Of a DNA stretch of 64,000 bases, positions 13,441 to 26,109 are shown piece after piece. The position numbers and the translations under genes were made by a program. Source of the stretch: Physella acuta (Eukaryota > Mollusca > Gastropoda > Physidae); assembly GCF_028476545.1 (NCBI RefSeq), contig NW_026731570.1, positions 694,001 to 758,000 of the forward strand. The letters run 5' to 3'. Positions within the stretch are counted from its first letter, which is position 1. Every line of letters begins with the position of its first letter. The notes beneath the pieces are model-generated. The model did not search any database. It saw only the letters and a program-made list of their open reading frames with translations, and had not been told where the DNA came from.

Positions 13441-13820
13441 TTTTACAAGCTTTTATTTAACTTGCTTCCTCTGTCTGTCGTCTGTCTGTCTGAAAAAATC
13501 GAAACGTCCGTGCGAAATTGCAAGCACTTCTAACTGACAGATACGGTTCGTAATTAGTACGTGGGTCAAGACATGAAGACAAAGCATCGTGCTATTCAAT
13601 TTGACCTTGTTAGTCGCCTAATTTATATTTTAACAATTAATTAAAATTTGGACCGAATTAGTAGGCAGCTCTATCCACACGCGTCATCACGGCCGTGTTG
13701 GGCGTGGAGCGAGTGGGGGCTCTACGTCAAAAGCGCGTGATCAGGTTCAATAGGCGCGCGATGGATTTAGTCGGGTCAGCAGTCTAGTTCTTTACCACTA
13801 GACTACGCCATCCCATAATA
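13441..13820 (+). repeat. old copy of the 648-bp repeat family
   Basis: Diverged relative of the repeats at 32377-33670: it shares ACAAGCTTTTATTTAACT, CGTGGGTCAAGACATGAAGA and AATTTGGACCGAATTAGTAG. The strong hairpin of the other copies is decayed here (AGGCGCGCGATGG remains). A SINE head fragment closes the segment at about 13775-13815. Confidence 0.7.
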
Positions 13821-13899
13821 CACGCGTCAACACTGCCCTCTTGGGCTTGGCGCGAGGATGGCTCTACAATAAAACGGGAACAGGACATAACCCCCCGTC

Positions 13900-14412
13900 A
13901 ATTAGGGCTAGGGCTAGGGCTAGGGCTAGGGTTAGGGTTAGGGTTAGGGTTAGGGTTAGGGTTAGGGTTAGGGTTAGGGCTAGGGCTAGGGCTAGGGCTA
14001 GGGCTAGGGCTAGGGCTAGGGCTAGGGCTAGGGCTAGGGCTAGGGCTAGGGCTAGGGCTAGGGCTAGGGCTAAAGCTAGGGCTAGGGCTAGGGCTAGGGC
14101 TAGGGCTAAGGCTAGGGTTAGGGTTAGGGTTAGGGTTAGGGTTAGGGTTAGGGTTAGGGTTAGGGCTAGGGTTAGGGCTAGGGTTAGGGCTAGGGCTAGG
14201 GCTAGGGCTAGGGCTAGGGCTAGGGCTAGGGCTAGGGCTAGGGCAAGGGCAAGGGCAAGGGCTAGGGCTAGGGCTAGGGCTAGGGCTAGGGCTAGGGCTA
14301 GGGCTAGGGCTAGGGCTATGGCTAGGGCTAGGGTTAAGGTTAAGGTTAGGGTTAGGGTTAGGGCTAGGGCTAGAGTTAGTGTTAGATCTAAGGTTAGGGT
14401 TAGGGTTGTGTC
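13900..14412 (+). repeat. interstitial telomere-like array, TTAGGG and CTAGGG
   Basis: About 84 hexamers. Blocks of TTAGGG alternate with longer blocks of CTAGGG; a few AAAGGG, CAAGGG and TTAAGG variants occur. The hexamer keeps a long Arg-Ala/Arg-Val frame open, which is not a gene. Flanking DNA continues on both sides, so this is not a chromosome end as assembled. Confidence 0.95.
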
Positions 14413-14529
14413 TCGCGTTGGTTTTGGTTTTGTTTGAAGTTTTAATCTAAGGTGGATGCTTAGGTTTTGGTCTTTTTCTTAAGGTTTGGATTAAAGTAGT
14501 ATACAGGTATAGAATTCTAGTTAGAGTTA

Positions 14530-14665
14530 GGATTCTAATTTGAGAGGGGGGGGGGGGGTAATTCCCCGGGGGGATATTTGAGAGGGGGGGGGGGGTAATT
14601 GACAGGGGGTAATTGCTCCGGGGTGGGGGGGAAATGCGGGGGGGGGGAATGTCCGGGGGGAAAAA
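14530..14665 (+). repeat. G-rich degenerate tract
   Basis: Repeated poly-G runs of up to 13 separated by GTAATT and CCGGGG words. Non-coding. Confidence 0.8.
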
Positions 14666-14666
14666 T

Positions 14667-14877
14667 CATAACGTTTTAATAACAAGCTTTTATGTAATAA
14701 TGCACTAAAAAGTAGAACATAAATTATACACTACTATTTAAATAATTATAAAGAGAAGCGTGGGTCTCTTCCTGAATATTATAAAGATATCCAATTGATA
14801 CTAAATTGACCCACGATTTTCTTTATAGTTATTTAAATAGTAGTTTATAATTTATTTTCTACTTTTTAGTGCATGTA
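14667..14877. mobile_element. fold-back element, diverged copy
   Basis: Long inverted repeats: the left arm includes GCACTAAAAAGTAGAACATA and TTTAAATAATTATAAAGAGA, the right arm their complements. They surround a short centre with GATATCCAATTGATACTA. Same family as 32761-33020 and 33411-33668. Confidence 0.85.
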
Positions 14878-14879
14878 AA

Positions 14880-15755
14880 TACTCGTTAACATTTAGTGTT
14901 TTAGACATGTTTTTTCCGTACTGTTTAGTCTTAGATTTAAGAATAAACAAAGCACCGTTATACAAATTACGCAATCCGTCACATTTTCACATGATCCGGA
15001 GGTCGATTAACCTTCACCCAGAAGGACAACTCCCCCACCCCCACTAATCCAAACACCCCCACTCAACTTACCCACAGCAAAACCCATCACACCCACCGTA
15101 GATTTATTTACATACACACACACACTCAAATAATTACCCTTGCCTACACCACAACACCACACAATAATTTCTCCTACACTAAATTCTCCCACACTAAATG
15201 CTCTCACACTAAATTATCCCACACTAAATTCTCCCACAATAAATTCTCCAAAACTAAAAATCTCCAAAACCTAAACTCGATACAATAATAGTCTCCACCA
15301 AAATCGCCCAAACATTCAATTCCACCATACTATTTTTGCATCACCCCCCCCCCCCCCCCCCCCCCCAGAATATTAGTGTTAGTCCCGATAGTGCACCAAG
15401 GTGTAACACAGTTCACAGCGGTTTGCTGTCGTCTTTTGTTTGATTGAGAGTATCTCGCGCGTAGAACTTTTTTGTCAGGGGAAATAACAAACAATTTTAA
15501 TTTTTAAGGGAGGTAATTATAAAATTAAATGATAAAAAGAAAAGAAAAAAGTACTAATATATATTGAAACAAAAACAAGTAAACAAACGTTAGTATTAAT
15601 TATAAAAAATTAAATTACAAGAAAAATATGTAACATTTTATGGTGATTAATAACAAATTGTTAATAACAATTCCTAGTAATTGTTAATATCAATTCAATA
15701 ATCAGTAGACACTAGTACCAAGCTGTAATATATTTACCAAGACGATTGTTTGATT
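14880..15755 (+). mobile_element. LINE leader repeat R, copy 2
   Basis: All R blocks are present in order: GCACCGTTATACAAAT, the CA-rich block, CTAAATTCTCCCACA-like 15-mers at about 15175-15250, a C run, GCGGTTTGCTGTCGTC and the AT-rich end. It is followed by a hAT fragment rather than an ORF1. Confidence 0.8.
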
Positions 15756-15844
15756 CATTACTTACTGTTGTTGGCAAAGGCTTGACTTTTATTGTTCTTA
15801 TTTCTAAAAATAATTTGCGTATTTACTGTAGTCCCACATAATAG

Positions 15845-16121
15845 AGCCTCGTGAGGCTCCTTCGATGTCAAGATGCGGCTCTTCAGCTCCATGCACACAT
15901 TTTAATAATTATTTTAGGTGCAAAACTAAAAAAAAAAAAGAATTATTCTGCAAGACTCGGAAATAAACTCACTCTATTCTATTAGAATATTTAGTTACTC
16001 CCTATTTCAGTGTACTTTCTCTTAACTTGGCCATGCCGAATTGAAATATTCAAGTCAAGTTCATTATGGATATTACAAATAAACTAAACAAGCTAAACGT
16101 AAAACTTCAAAGAAATAAAAA
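15845..16121 (+). mobile_element. hAT element fragment
   Basis: Shares the GCGGCTCTTCAGCTCCATGC block and the downstream AT-rich interior (TTAGTTACTCCCTATTTCA) with the complete hAT copies at 34101 and 45571. The CAGGGG terminus itself is lost. Confidence 0.7.
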
Positions 16122-16300
16122 CCAGTGTTTCTTCCAGACTTTTTCTCCGGGGGGGGGGGGGGGGGGCACTTGAATTTGTTCTTTTGGGGGGTGGGGGGAA
16201 GTCGGTTAACATGTTTCGGGGTAACGGACACTAGTAAAAGTGTATGTTTACTATACACAATCCATTCGGGGGGGGGGGGGGGCGGGACTTCAGGGGAAAA
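16122..16300 (+). mobile_element. truncated MITE with CAGTGTTTCTTCCAG end
   Basis: Begins with CAGTGTTTCTTCCAGACTTT, the left end of the MITE that is complete at 62193-62399. Two poly-G runs follow. The right end is missing and the sequence passes into an R copy. Confidence 0.7.
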
Positions 16301-16570
16301 AACAAGCAATATTTTTTGTTCAAGGGAAGTAAGTAAAAAGTTTAACGATAAAAAAAAAAGAGATAAAAATAGTAATACACTGTGTAACAAAGACAAGTAA
16401 ACAGACATTGTTGTTAATTATAAAAAAAAATAAACATAAAAAATAGTTGAAAATAATTGGTGTTTTATTACATAATGTTAATTACCACACCCAGTAATTG
16501 TTAATGGTAATCCAATAATAAAATGAAACTAGAACCAACCAGCTGTAGTATTTATACCAGGAAGTTTTAA
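16301..16570 (+). mobile_element. LINE leader repeat R, copy 3 (3' part)
   Basis: Only the AT-rich 3' part of R is present (GGGAAGTAAGTAAAAAG through AACCAGCTGTAGTATTTA). It ends about 40 bp before the ATG of the ORF1 at 16613, supporting the leader interpretation. Confidence 0.75.
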
Positions 16571-17197
16571 TATGCATTGATTTATTAGAGGAATTATAGA
16601 CAGCAGTATCCTATGTCTGCTTCAAGATGGCCGAAACCCGACAGACAAGACATTCAAAAAAACCTAAGCTGGCCCACGCTCTGTCCTGAAGATAATACGG
16701 ACACCACGCAAACAACCATCTGGCCTGTGTCAACACCCGTAACAGATACATATTCAAATGAAACTGTAAATGTTCTTCAAAGTGGGAGAAAAACCGGAGA
16801 TGTGTCACAAAAGGAGAGACCTGTACCTGTAAGTACACTCTTCAAAAAAAAATCACGCTTTCGGGGACCGCACCTGGACGCCTTCCCAAAAACACGCTAC
16901 GTGTGTTCATTAAAGAAAAAAAAAAGAACGTCGAATCCACGAATTCATATTAGAGGACCTATTTACCTGTAAACTGAACGTAAATCGTTCTCAAATTCTT
17001 AATGTCTACAACTTGGGGAAACCAAGCGAATGGTTTATCTCTCTCAAATCAGATGCAATTTACAACTCTCTACATTTGGCAATGAGATGCGAACATTCGG
17101 ATTATTGTAGCAGCATTTTGCTGCTGCATGTGTACAAAAACGGTCAGAGGGGTCACCTAAAATGGGTACCCCCTACCATTACCCAGAATATGATCAA

Positions 17198-17451
17198 CAT
17201 AGGTGTAGGGAATGGGGGAGGGTTGGGCCGCACAGGGTGACACCATTTAGGGGGGTGACACCAAGGCAAAATATAGCAAAATATATAGAGAAAATTTTGA
17301 GGGGGGGTGCAAATCGAAAGTTTGAAGGGGGGGGGGGGGGGGTTGCAAATCGAAAATTTGAAAGTTAGTCCCCGGGTTAGGCCGCTACGCCTCTGGGGAG
17401 CGACACCATTAAGTGCCGCAGCGTGTGACACCCGACCTCGCTACGCCACCG
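17198..17451. mobile_element. hAT-type MITE inserted in LINE ORF1
   Basis: Same family as 2727-3042 (shared GGTGACACCATTTAGGGGGG and CCTCGCTACGCCAC). The flanks are ATGATCAA (17190-17197) and TTGATCAA (17452-17459), an 8-bp duplication with one mismatch. Sequence on the two sides belongs to one ORF1, so the MITE landed in an existing LINE copy. Confidence 0.88.
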
Positions 17452-17618
17452 TTGATCAACAAAATTATGATTGAAATATCAGAACCAGACACAATAGTTT
17501 CAACCCTTAAGATCGGGTAGAGTGATAAGTGGGCAGTCGATTTCTGCCCAAACGCTCCTTTAAAGGATTTACCCCATTACATTAATCTTGAGATCGGTGG
17601 GGAAACTTACACCTTGTT

Positions 17619-17735
17619 ACTACAACATTACGGTAGGAGATCTATATGCCCCCTGTGTAGCACGACCAATTGTTACTACAACTTAACGGTAGGAGATCTA
17701 TATGCCCCCTGTGTAGCACGACCAAACACGGACCG
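17619..17735 (+). repeat. 52-54 bp tandem duplication over the zinc knuckle
   Basis: TTACTACAACATTACGGTAG..GCACGACCAA is immediately repeated as TTACTACAACTTAACGGTAG..GCACGACCAA. The copy at 52023 has a single version. The duplication splits the ORF1 knuckle region and shifts its frame. Confidence 0.88.
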
Positions 17736-18125
17736 GCCGCATGCCGAAGCTAGTATGTAAGGGAAAGGTACAATATATCATTAGACAACGATGGTAACTA
17801 TTTTGACAATGATCAACTTATAGACGACAGTGAATATGTGTTAGACAGCGCCACAGAAATCGAGCCAGCCCAAGGTCCAGCCCAAGAACCAGACACAGCC
17901 ATAGCCCCAACCACAGAAGGAGAATGGACAACAGTTCCGGGACGAAGAGACAAGCCTGTAAGGAAAAATAAAAAAAAAAACGACAGCTCACGAAGCAAAG
18001 AAAATGAACACATAATTGAAACTGATACTATCCATAGCCCATCACGCCCAGCCCCAAAGGACTTTAATTTCGTGGAAGACAAACTAGACATTGTAGAACC
18101 AAAAAAATCATTCGAAACCGCTTAA

Positions 18126-18585
18126 CTTATATTTTTCTTTCTTTATTGACATCACCGGCTCAGGAGGTGTCTGCCATTTGCCAGGCAGGTCTCAGCACGG
18201 CAAACTTTGACTACTAGCTTGGATATCGGTTTGATTACACTGTATCGGTCGCTTCTGTCCTTTGGCTCTCACTGGGTTCATCTCCCTCCCCCCACTGAAC
18301 ACAGGGTACTAGTGCCCCACCGTCCAGTACCCGGCTCAACAGTAGGAAGCTAATAGCTTAAAAAAAACCTACGTCACTCACGTCAAATTAATGCATACTG
18401 ATAGACAGAGTAATGCATTAATAACATTCCCAATTTAAAAACACTCGAAAAATTCGGCACTTGGGCAGTGGCAAGCATGGGATTGTTGCCACGGGGCTGT
18501 AGGGCTGGACCTGGTGCCCAAGCTGCTGTCAGCTGTCCGTTTACTTTCTACTGCACATATTCTCAATGTTCTCAAAGTTGTTTTT
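18126..18585. other. no gene seen
   Basis: Moderately GC-rich sequence after the ORF1 fusion, with no recognisable frame or RNA. It does not match the endonuclease continuation seen at 52750, so the LINE homology ends at about 18125. Confidence 0.5.
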
Positions 18586-18589
18586 CAAT

Positions 18590-18733
18590 ACATTATGATA
18601 TTATGATATGATATTATGATATTATATATGAGTTTTGAAAATGAAATAATATAACTATTAATATTTGTGCAAGGAGCTGTAGAGCCGCATCTTGACAGCA
18701 AAGGAGCCGCGAGCCGATGGTTGCCGACCCCTG
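18590..18733. mobile_element. hAT terminal fragment
   Basis: Ends in GGTTGCCGACCCCTG, the right terminus of the CAGGGGTCGGCAACC hAT family, preceded by GAGCCGCATCTTGACAGC. A TGATAT-rich stretch opens it. The left end is not seen. Confidence 0.75.
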
Positions 18734-18836
18734 TTATAAGAAAATTAGTTTTTTTTTGTTTTGTTTTTTTTTTCAATGCATGAATATTGCTTTCCATTTA
18801 TTATACATGTATATGAAAATTTTTAATTTCTACACA

Positions 18837-20940
<2,104 letters not shown>

Positions 20941-21019
20941 GAAAACTTCACTTCTAGTGAAGCTTCACGCATAAATAAATATACTGATGATCAACGTACT
21001 TCCAACTCTGCAAAAAAAA

Positions 21020-22095
21020 ATTTCTCGGTATTAATATTAAAGTTGGTTGATATAAGTAGCTTCTAATTATTTAATTAACAACTAACAATTACTACTACTT
21101 GTAATTAACAGTTTGTTATTATTTACCAAAGCTTTTAAATACCTTTTTTGTATTTTAATTTTCTATTATTTATACTAACGTTTGTTTACTTAATTTTGCT
21201 TGAAAATATATTATTATTTTTTTTTATTTCTTGTTATCATTTAATTTTATTATTATCTCCCTTTAAAAGAACTCAATATTTGTTTTCTCCCTTAACAAAA
21301 AAAAATACCACTCCCGAGATATTTTGACTAAAAAAAAAACCGCTTTGAACTGTTGTTACACCATGGTGCACTCTCGGGACTAACACTAATATTCTGAGGG
21401 GGGGGGGGAGTGTGTGATGGAATCTAGTAAGGGGGAGTTGCATGTTAGGGTGATTTTGGTAGAGACTATTTTTGTATCGAGTTTAGCTTTGGGAGATTTT
21501 TAGTGTGGGAGAGTTTAGTGATGCAGAATTTAGTGTGGGAGAATTTAGTGAGGGAGAATTAAATGTGGGAGAATTTAGTGTGGGAGAATTTAGTGTGGAA
21601 GAATTAAATGTGGGAGAGTTTAGTGATGCAGAATTTAGTGTGGGAGAATTTAGTGTGGAAGAATTAAATGTGGGAGAATTTAGTGTGTGGGAATTTAGTG
21701 TGGGGGAATTTAGTGTGGGAGAATTTAGTGTGGAATAATTTAGTGTGGGAAATTTTTTTTGTGGGGAGTGTAGAGTGGGAGACTTTAGTGCGGGATAATA
21801 TTGTGTGGGAGAATTAGGTGTGGGAGAAATTAATATATTATGTTGTAGTGTAGACAAAGGAAATTATTTGAGTGTTTGTGTGAATATAAATAAATCTACG
21901 TGTGATTGTGTTTACTGTGGGTAAGTTGAGTGGGGGTGTTTAGATTAGTGGGGGTGGAGGGGGGTTGTCCTTTCGGGTGTGGTTTAATCGACTTCCGGAT
22001 CATATGAAAATCTGACGAATTGCGTCATTTGTATAACGGTGCTTTATTTATTTCTTCATCTAAGGCTAAATAGTAGGGTCAGTCGTTTCTTGGTT
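21020..22095 (-). mobile_element. LINE leader repeat R, copy 4
   Basis: Complete minus-strand R with about 20 of the 15-mers (TGTGGGAGAATTTAG on the plus strand) at about 21500-21810. At 22095 its 5' end joins directly to endonuclease sequence (GAAACGACTGACC), without the roughly 370 bp plus SINE seen at the equivalent junctions near 53340 and 57210. Confidence 0.85.
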
Positions 22096-22099
22096 GTTT

Positions 22100-22980
22100 T
22101 CGCCCATTATTTGTTTGATTTGTTTTCATCTTTGTATGCTATGTTCTAGTATGAGAGTGTGGTGTGTTTGGTTTTCCGAGCCTATCTGCTCTATTTTGCT
22201 TCTGATTTGTGTCCCTCTATATTTTTATTCTTGTATTTTTGAAAGTTCCGTTTCTTTTAAGTCTATTTGTTCTTTGTTATTGTTTTTTTCCCTTAATTAA
22301 GCATACTTAGTTTCTTTTTCTAGTTTAGTTTCTATGTGGGCCCTAACGCTATTAATGCTACAAGCATATTGAATAGATAACCGCTTAATGTCTTGTTTTA
22401 AATCTTCCCAATGTTGGATTTTGTTAAATTTTGGTGATGACTGTGTGAAAATTGTATTATGTCTTTTATAGTTTTGATGTAGCGCTCGTCTAGTAATAGT
22501 GAATTATTGAATTTCCAGTATGTGTTATGTTTTTGTTTGCTTTGTGTTTGTTCGTTGTTTAAAGTTGTCAGAACTGCTGTATGGTCGCTAAACTGTAGTG
22601 TTGAGAATAGGTGTTCTACTTTGTTGATTTTCATGTTCACTGGGGCGTTAATTCTGTCTAGACGGAATCTATTTCCAGATGTGTTATTTCCATGGGTGGT
22701 TTGTATGGTGTGTGGATATTGCGCTATGTATGTGTCAACTAAATTGAAATATATTTTAATGTTGTAGACTTAGTTGGCGTGTGGTTTGTCTGCGGTTAAG
22801 CGGTTTTGAATTATGTCTTTTGGTCCTACAATGTCTAAACTGTCTTCCACGAAATTGACGTTCCCGGTTGGTTGTATCTGTTAGTTAGTAATTGTTCCAG
22901 GTTTTCACAACATTTACTGTTTTGGGGGTCTATGTGGTCCGTGTACATTGACTATGCTTAGTTTTCACCCTAGTCTGGAA
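22100..22980 (-). pseudogene. LINE ORF2, APE endonuclease fragment
   Basis: Minus-strand endonuclease domain in broken frames. In order: NVYGPHRPP-like block, NVNFVEDSLDIVGPKD (the DFN..D region), a YPHT segment, RFRLDRI, then LQFSDHTAVLTTL with the catalytic SDH at 22581-22589. These are the middle and C-terminal motifs of apurinic-type LINE endonucleases. After the SDH the frame runs on for about 60 residues and stops at 22398. At its outer edge (22965-22985) lies CCAGTGTTTCTTCCAGACT in reverse, the end of a MITE. Confidence 0.8.
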
Positions 22981-23049
22981 GAAACACTGGCAGTCTAGCG
23001 CTTCGCACTCTTTAAATGATAAAAAAAAAGGAGTTACTCTATAAAACAA

Positions 23050-23205
23050 GGCGGTCAATGAGGTAGATGAAGTAGAGTTCACCTGTTTCTGTGACCTCGG
23101 TGTGTTCATTAGTATATCCTGCCTCCTTTATTTCCCTAAGTTGAGTCGTGGACCCATCAGAGGTGTTAGCATTTGTGTGCCCTACAGTCCGACCACGCCG
23201 TCAAA
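23050..23205 (-). mobile_element. SINE fragment
   Basis: Body of the minus-strand SINE (GGTAGATGAAGTAGAGTTCA, then TTTATTTCCCTAAGTTGAG and CCCATCAGAG) and a trace of the head (GACCACGCCGTC). It has an internal deletion. Confidence 0.6.
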
Positions 23206-23319
23206 AAATATTGGTGGGGGGGGGGGGGGGGCACTAATTGGCATCTTACTTAATCGAAAGTTTGTTTCTATTTCTAGATCTGTTCGTACATTTTGTGTCA
23301 ACGAGCGTCATGCTTGAAG

Positions 23320-23460
23320 TGTTCTATCTGGGCTATGCAAAGTGGCCTTTCCGTAAAAGTGGCCCAGGTTTGCCTTTCCGTAAAAGTGGCCACCCAATGT
23401 TTGCCATTCCATAAAAGTGGCCCAACGTTTGCTTTTCCATAAAAGTGGCCTAGGTGGCTT
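23320..23460. repeat. short tandem repeat with AAAAGTGGCC
   Basis: Four to five imperfect units of about 32 bp built on TTTGCCTTTCCGTAAAAGTGG. Non-coding, roughly 500 bp beyond the 3' end of the SLC34 gene. Confidence 0.85.
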
Positions 23461-23967
23461 AAGTTGACCACTATGAACGTAACATCGACTCTCGTTGAAA
23501 TCACGAACACGGCAAAAGACAACTCAATCAAATTGGTAAAAAGGCAGAGTGTTCAAATACCTAGTACGACGTGCAGTTAACGTACCAACTGCCTTAAGTT
23601 TGGACCAGTAAAGTTATTTTGGAACTTATAAATGACAACACTATGACTGCAATATCAAAATTAAATCAATTTTTCCGTTTTTTTTTTTTTTTTTTAAATG
23701 TATAAAATTCCACAAAACTCTTATGACAAGATCACAGAGCTCAAAATAGCTTAAAAAAAGTATTTTTATATATTTAAAAAATTACCAGAAATGTGTCTTT
23801 TATATATATATTACATTCAAAATTCTGTAAGCTATATACATGCTATATATACATATTGACCTAAAACGAATGTAATGTATCTAATCATATACAAGTTATA
23901 AATATAAATAACATAGCATAAATAGGTTTTCAATAATCTTGTTTGTAAACAATGTCACGTGGTCATA
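23461..23967 (-). other. SLC34 3' flank, probable 3' UTR
   Basis: AT-rich sequence after the SLC34 stop codon. I find no clear AATAAA or ATTAAA on the minus strand within about 400 nt of the stop, so the poly(A) site is not placed. Confidence 0.4.
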
Positions 23968-24851
23968 CTAAAGTCGCGTGCTGGACTCTCCATTATGTTG
24001 TCTGTCTGACGTGGCCCCAGTGTCTGTCTTCTCGGTAGAGTCTGTCTGGAACCGCTTGCAGAAGAAGACTTTCTGCATGGCGCGATCATAGGGTTCTAGA
24101 GACCGTAGCGGCTGGGGTAGGAACATCCAGTCTTGGAGCTTTCTGGGCAGGCTCTGGGGACGTTTAGCCTGCAGGCATTTGATGACGCCGATGATGATGA
24201 AGAGAAGGCAGACGGGCCCGAGGACGCCGAGGAGGACGTACCAGCCCGGGATGGAGAGAGCGAAGACTAGGGCGGGGAAGAGGAAGAACATGAGGAGGAT
24301 GTAGACGATGGCGAACCAGCGGTACTCGGCCGTGCAGTTGCCTAGAAATTTGGCAAGCGGGATGGGGAAGCGGAGGTAGGGGATGGGGTATAACAGGAGG
24401 ATGCCGGTGATGTTGAAGAAGAGGTGGCAGAAGGCTGCTTGTAACGCGTTTCTGAGGCCGTCCGTGTTGGCTAAGGCTGAGAGAATCGCCGTGGTCGAGG
24501 TGTCGATATTTGACCCCAGGGTCAAAGGGTACATCCGGTCGAGTTCAATGACCCCGATGCCGACGAGCGGGGTGAGGGTGGAGGTGAAGATGGAGGAGCT
24601 CTGGACGATGATGGTCAACCCGGCGCCGATGATGATGGCGAGGTATCCGGTGAGGTAGCCCAGCGGTCCGGGAAAGTCCGCGTTGATGAATTTTTTGATG
24701 GTGAGAGCGATGGGGCCTTGGAGAAGGGAGTGAAGCAGTTTGACAATGGCGACCAGACACAGGCAGAGAATTGTAAGGGAGATAACCAGCACGATTGCTC
24801 CAACAGCTTTGTCGTTTAATGTGGAGTACATTCCCTTGAATAAAAACTCAC
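23968..24851 (-). CDS. SLC34 Na+/phosphate cotransporter, last exon
   Basis: Final coding exon (294 codons) of a type II sodium/phosphate cotransporter that imports phosphate across the plasma membrane. The acceptor TTTACAATTAG ends at 24852, and the split codon T|GT gives Cys with the upstream exon (CFKE-C-EFLFKGMY). The N-terminal part matches the end of the extracellular loop; then come a hydrophobic TM (KAVGAIVLVISLTILCLCLV), the second-half transport motif QSSSIFTSTLTPL, YPLTLGSNIDTSTTAIL, NITGILLLYPIPYLR, a W-F-A-I-V TM segment and LPRKLQDW. Vertebrate paralogues have GSNIG where this has GSNID. The C-terminus ends TRL, a class I PDZ ligand as in NaPi-IIa. GC-rich against AT-rich flanks. 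Confidence 0.95.
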
Positions 24852-25407
24852 CTAATTGTAAAAAAATATCATTCGTAAATTACAAACAACAGAATTGCAT
24901 TAAAGTATTTAATAAGAGTTATTTGTGTAAAAAATATTTTAATTATGTATTTTATATTCATATTAAGAAAACCGGGTTTTTCTTGAAATTTACTAAATTA
25001 TAAATATGTATAAAAATATGATAAATTGTTGTTTAAAGGTTTGTTTGTATTACCTAACCTCGGTGCTAAAGCTATTTTTTAATGTTAATTTCATATAGAT
25101 AAATACCCAACCTTACGATATCCCTAGCAATGATATCTTTAAATGTTCATTTCATAAATATATAATTACTAAAACCTCCAGCACGACATTAGCACGAACT
25201 CAAATTTGAAATTATTAAAAGCCAGTTAAATTTGCCGTGAAATTCTTTTCAGGATAATACTTTGGTTTTTAAAAATCTTCTTTTATATTGAAATTCTGGA
25301 AGAATGAAATTTGGGGGGGGGGGATTAAACCATCCAGTCAGTTGGTGAATGATCTCATCGATTATATTGATTTTACCTGTTTGTTCGAATTGAAACTTTC
25401 AAAGTAA

Positions 25408-25617
25408 CAGTGGTTGTTTCAGATCTTTTTCTGTAGGGGGGTAGGGGCATATAAAGATCCAGAGAGGGGAGGGGGGGGGACTATTGTCATAAACAAGTAT
25501 ATATTAAGAATATTCTCCATTAAACAATTTTCTATTTTGTCTGAGGGGTTGGGGCTAAGTGTGGGTTCTTGGACTTCTCCACCCACTTCACACAGGAAAT
25601 GCCTGAAAGAAACTCTG
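25408..25617. mobile_element. hAT-like MITE in SLC34 intron
   Basis: The ends CAGTGGTTGTTTCAG and CTGAAAGAAACTCTG are imperfect inverted repeats (12 of 15) related to the MITE at 62193. It is present in both arms (also 62463-62682), so it predates the inverted duplication. No target duplication is visible. Confidence 0.55.
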
Positions 25618-25922
25618 CCCTTATATGGCTGAAACTAACCCCGCCCATGCCTCGCTGAGCCTTTCCACCTCCCTCATGCGACTCTGAGGCTGGCGGGCAG
25701 TGCTCTCTATAGGGGGAAAAGGTGGCCTACAACGTGTGTTTTGTGTGCGCAGCGTTCACAAAGTCTTACAATACAACATGACTGCTCGTTCAAAAACTAC
25801 TGCGTGGCTGATCTTAAAAAAATCTACTGCGTGGCTGATTAAAAAAAAACAACAAATGCGTAGTTGCGTAACCGTGCATCATAAAGACACCATAGCAGTC
25901 GGGCCCTGCTCCCAGTACTCAC

Positions 25923-26102
25923 ATTCCTTGAAGCACGTCATCTTCTCCACGTCCCTCGTGTACAGCGTGCACGAGAAGTCCTCACCCACAAGCTCGTCCA
26001 TGACGCTGACGTTGCTCACGGCGCAGCTGGAGAGGGAGAAGTCGTGGGAGCTGGAGCTGAAACAGCTGCTGACGCCGGAGCAGTCCAGGGTCTGGTTGAG
26101 GT
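25923..26102 (-). CDS. SLC34 extracellular-loop exon 3 of those seen
   Basis: A 180-bp exon with phase 1 at both ends. The acceptor ATATCCACCAG lies upstream of 26102; the donor AAT|GTGAGT follows 25923. It encodes DLNQTLDCSGVSSCF..CTLYTRDVEKMTCFKE: six Cys and N-glycosylation sequons NQT and NVS. This is the membrane-proximal end of the large extracellular loop between the two transport halves of SLC34 proteins. The identity follows from its in-frame splice to the transporter exon at 24851, not from the loop sequence, which diverges fast between species. The inverted copy at 61719-61898 differs at only two residues. Confidence 0.88.
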
Positions 26103-26109
26103 CTGGTGG

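Larger units (their letters stand above)
16613..18125 (+). pseudogene. LINE ORF1 type 2 fused to a truncated endonuclease
   Basis: ORF1-like nucleoprotein of a second LINE lineage, in several broken frames. The ATG at 16613 opens MSASRWPKPDRQD. A later frame carries GHLKWVPPT, matching the WVPP block of type 1. Near 17630-17740 lies a CCHC knuckle, CPLCSTTKHGPAAC, disrupted by a local 52-54 bp duplication. The last frame (17838-18125) has a Pro/Ala/Glu segment, EGEWTTVPGRR, a KKNDSSRSKEN basic stretch, then KDFNFVEDKLDIVEPK, which matches the DFN region of APE-type LINE endonucleases. ORF1 is thus joined to mid-endonuclease with the front of ORF2 missing; the copy at 52023 has the same join. 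A hAT MITE (17198-17451) interrupts the ORF. Confidence 0.75.

Noticed and set aside
13900-14412. True chromosome end
   Set aside because: Ordinary sequence, including LINEs and a gene, continues on both sides.
13841-14437. 198-codon Arg-Ala frame
   Set aside because: Product of the TTAGGG/CTAGGG hexamer array; no other coding signal.
24383-24803. His/Arg/Pro-rich frames overlapping 24.4-24.8 kb
   Set aside because: Shadow frames of the GC-rich SLC34 exon.
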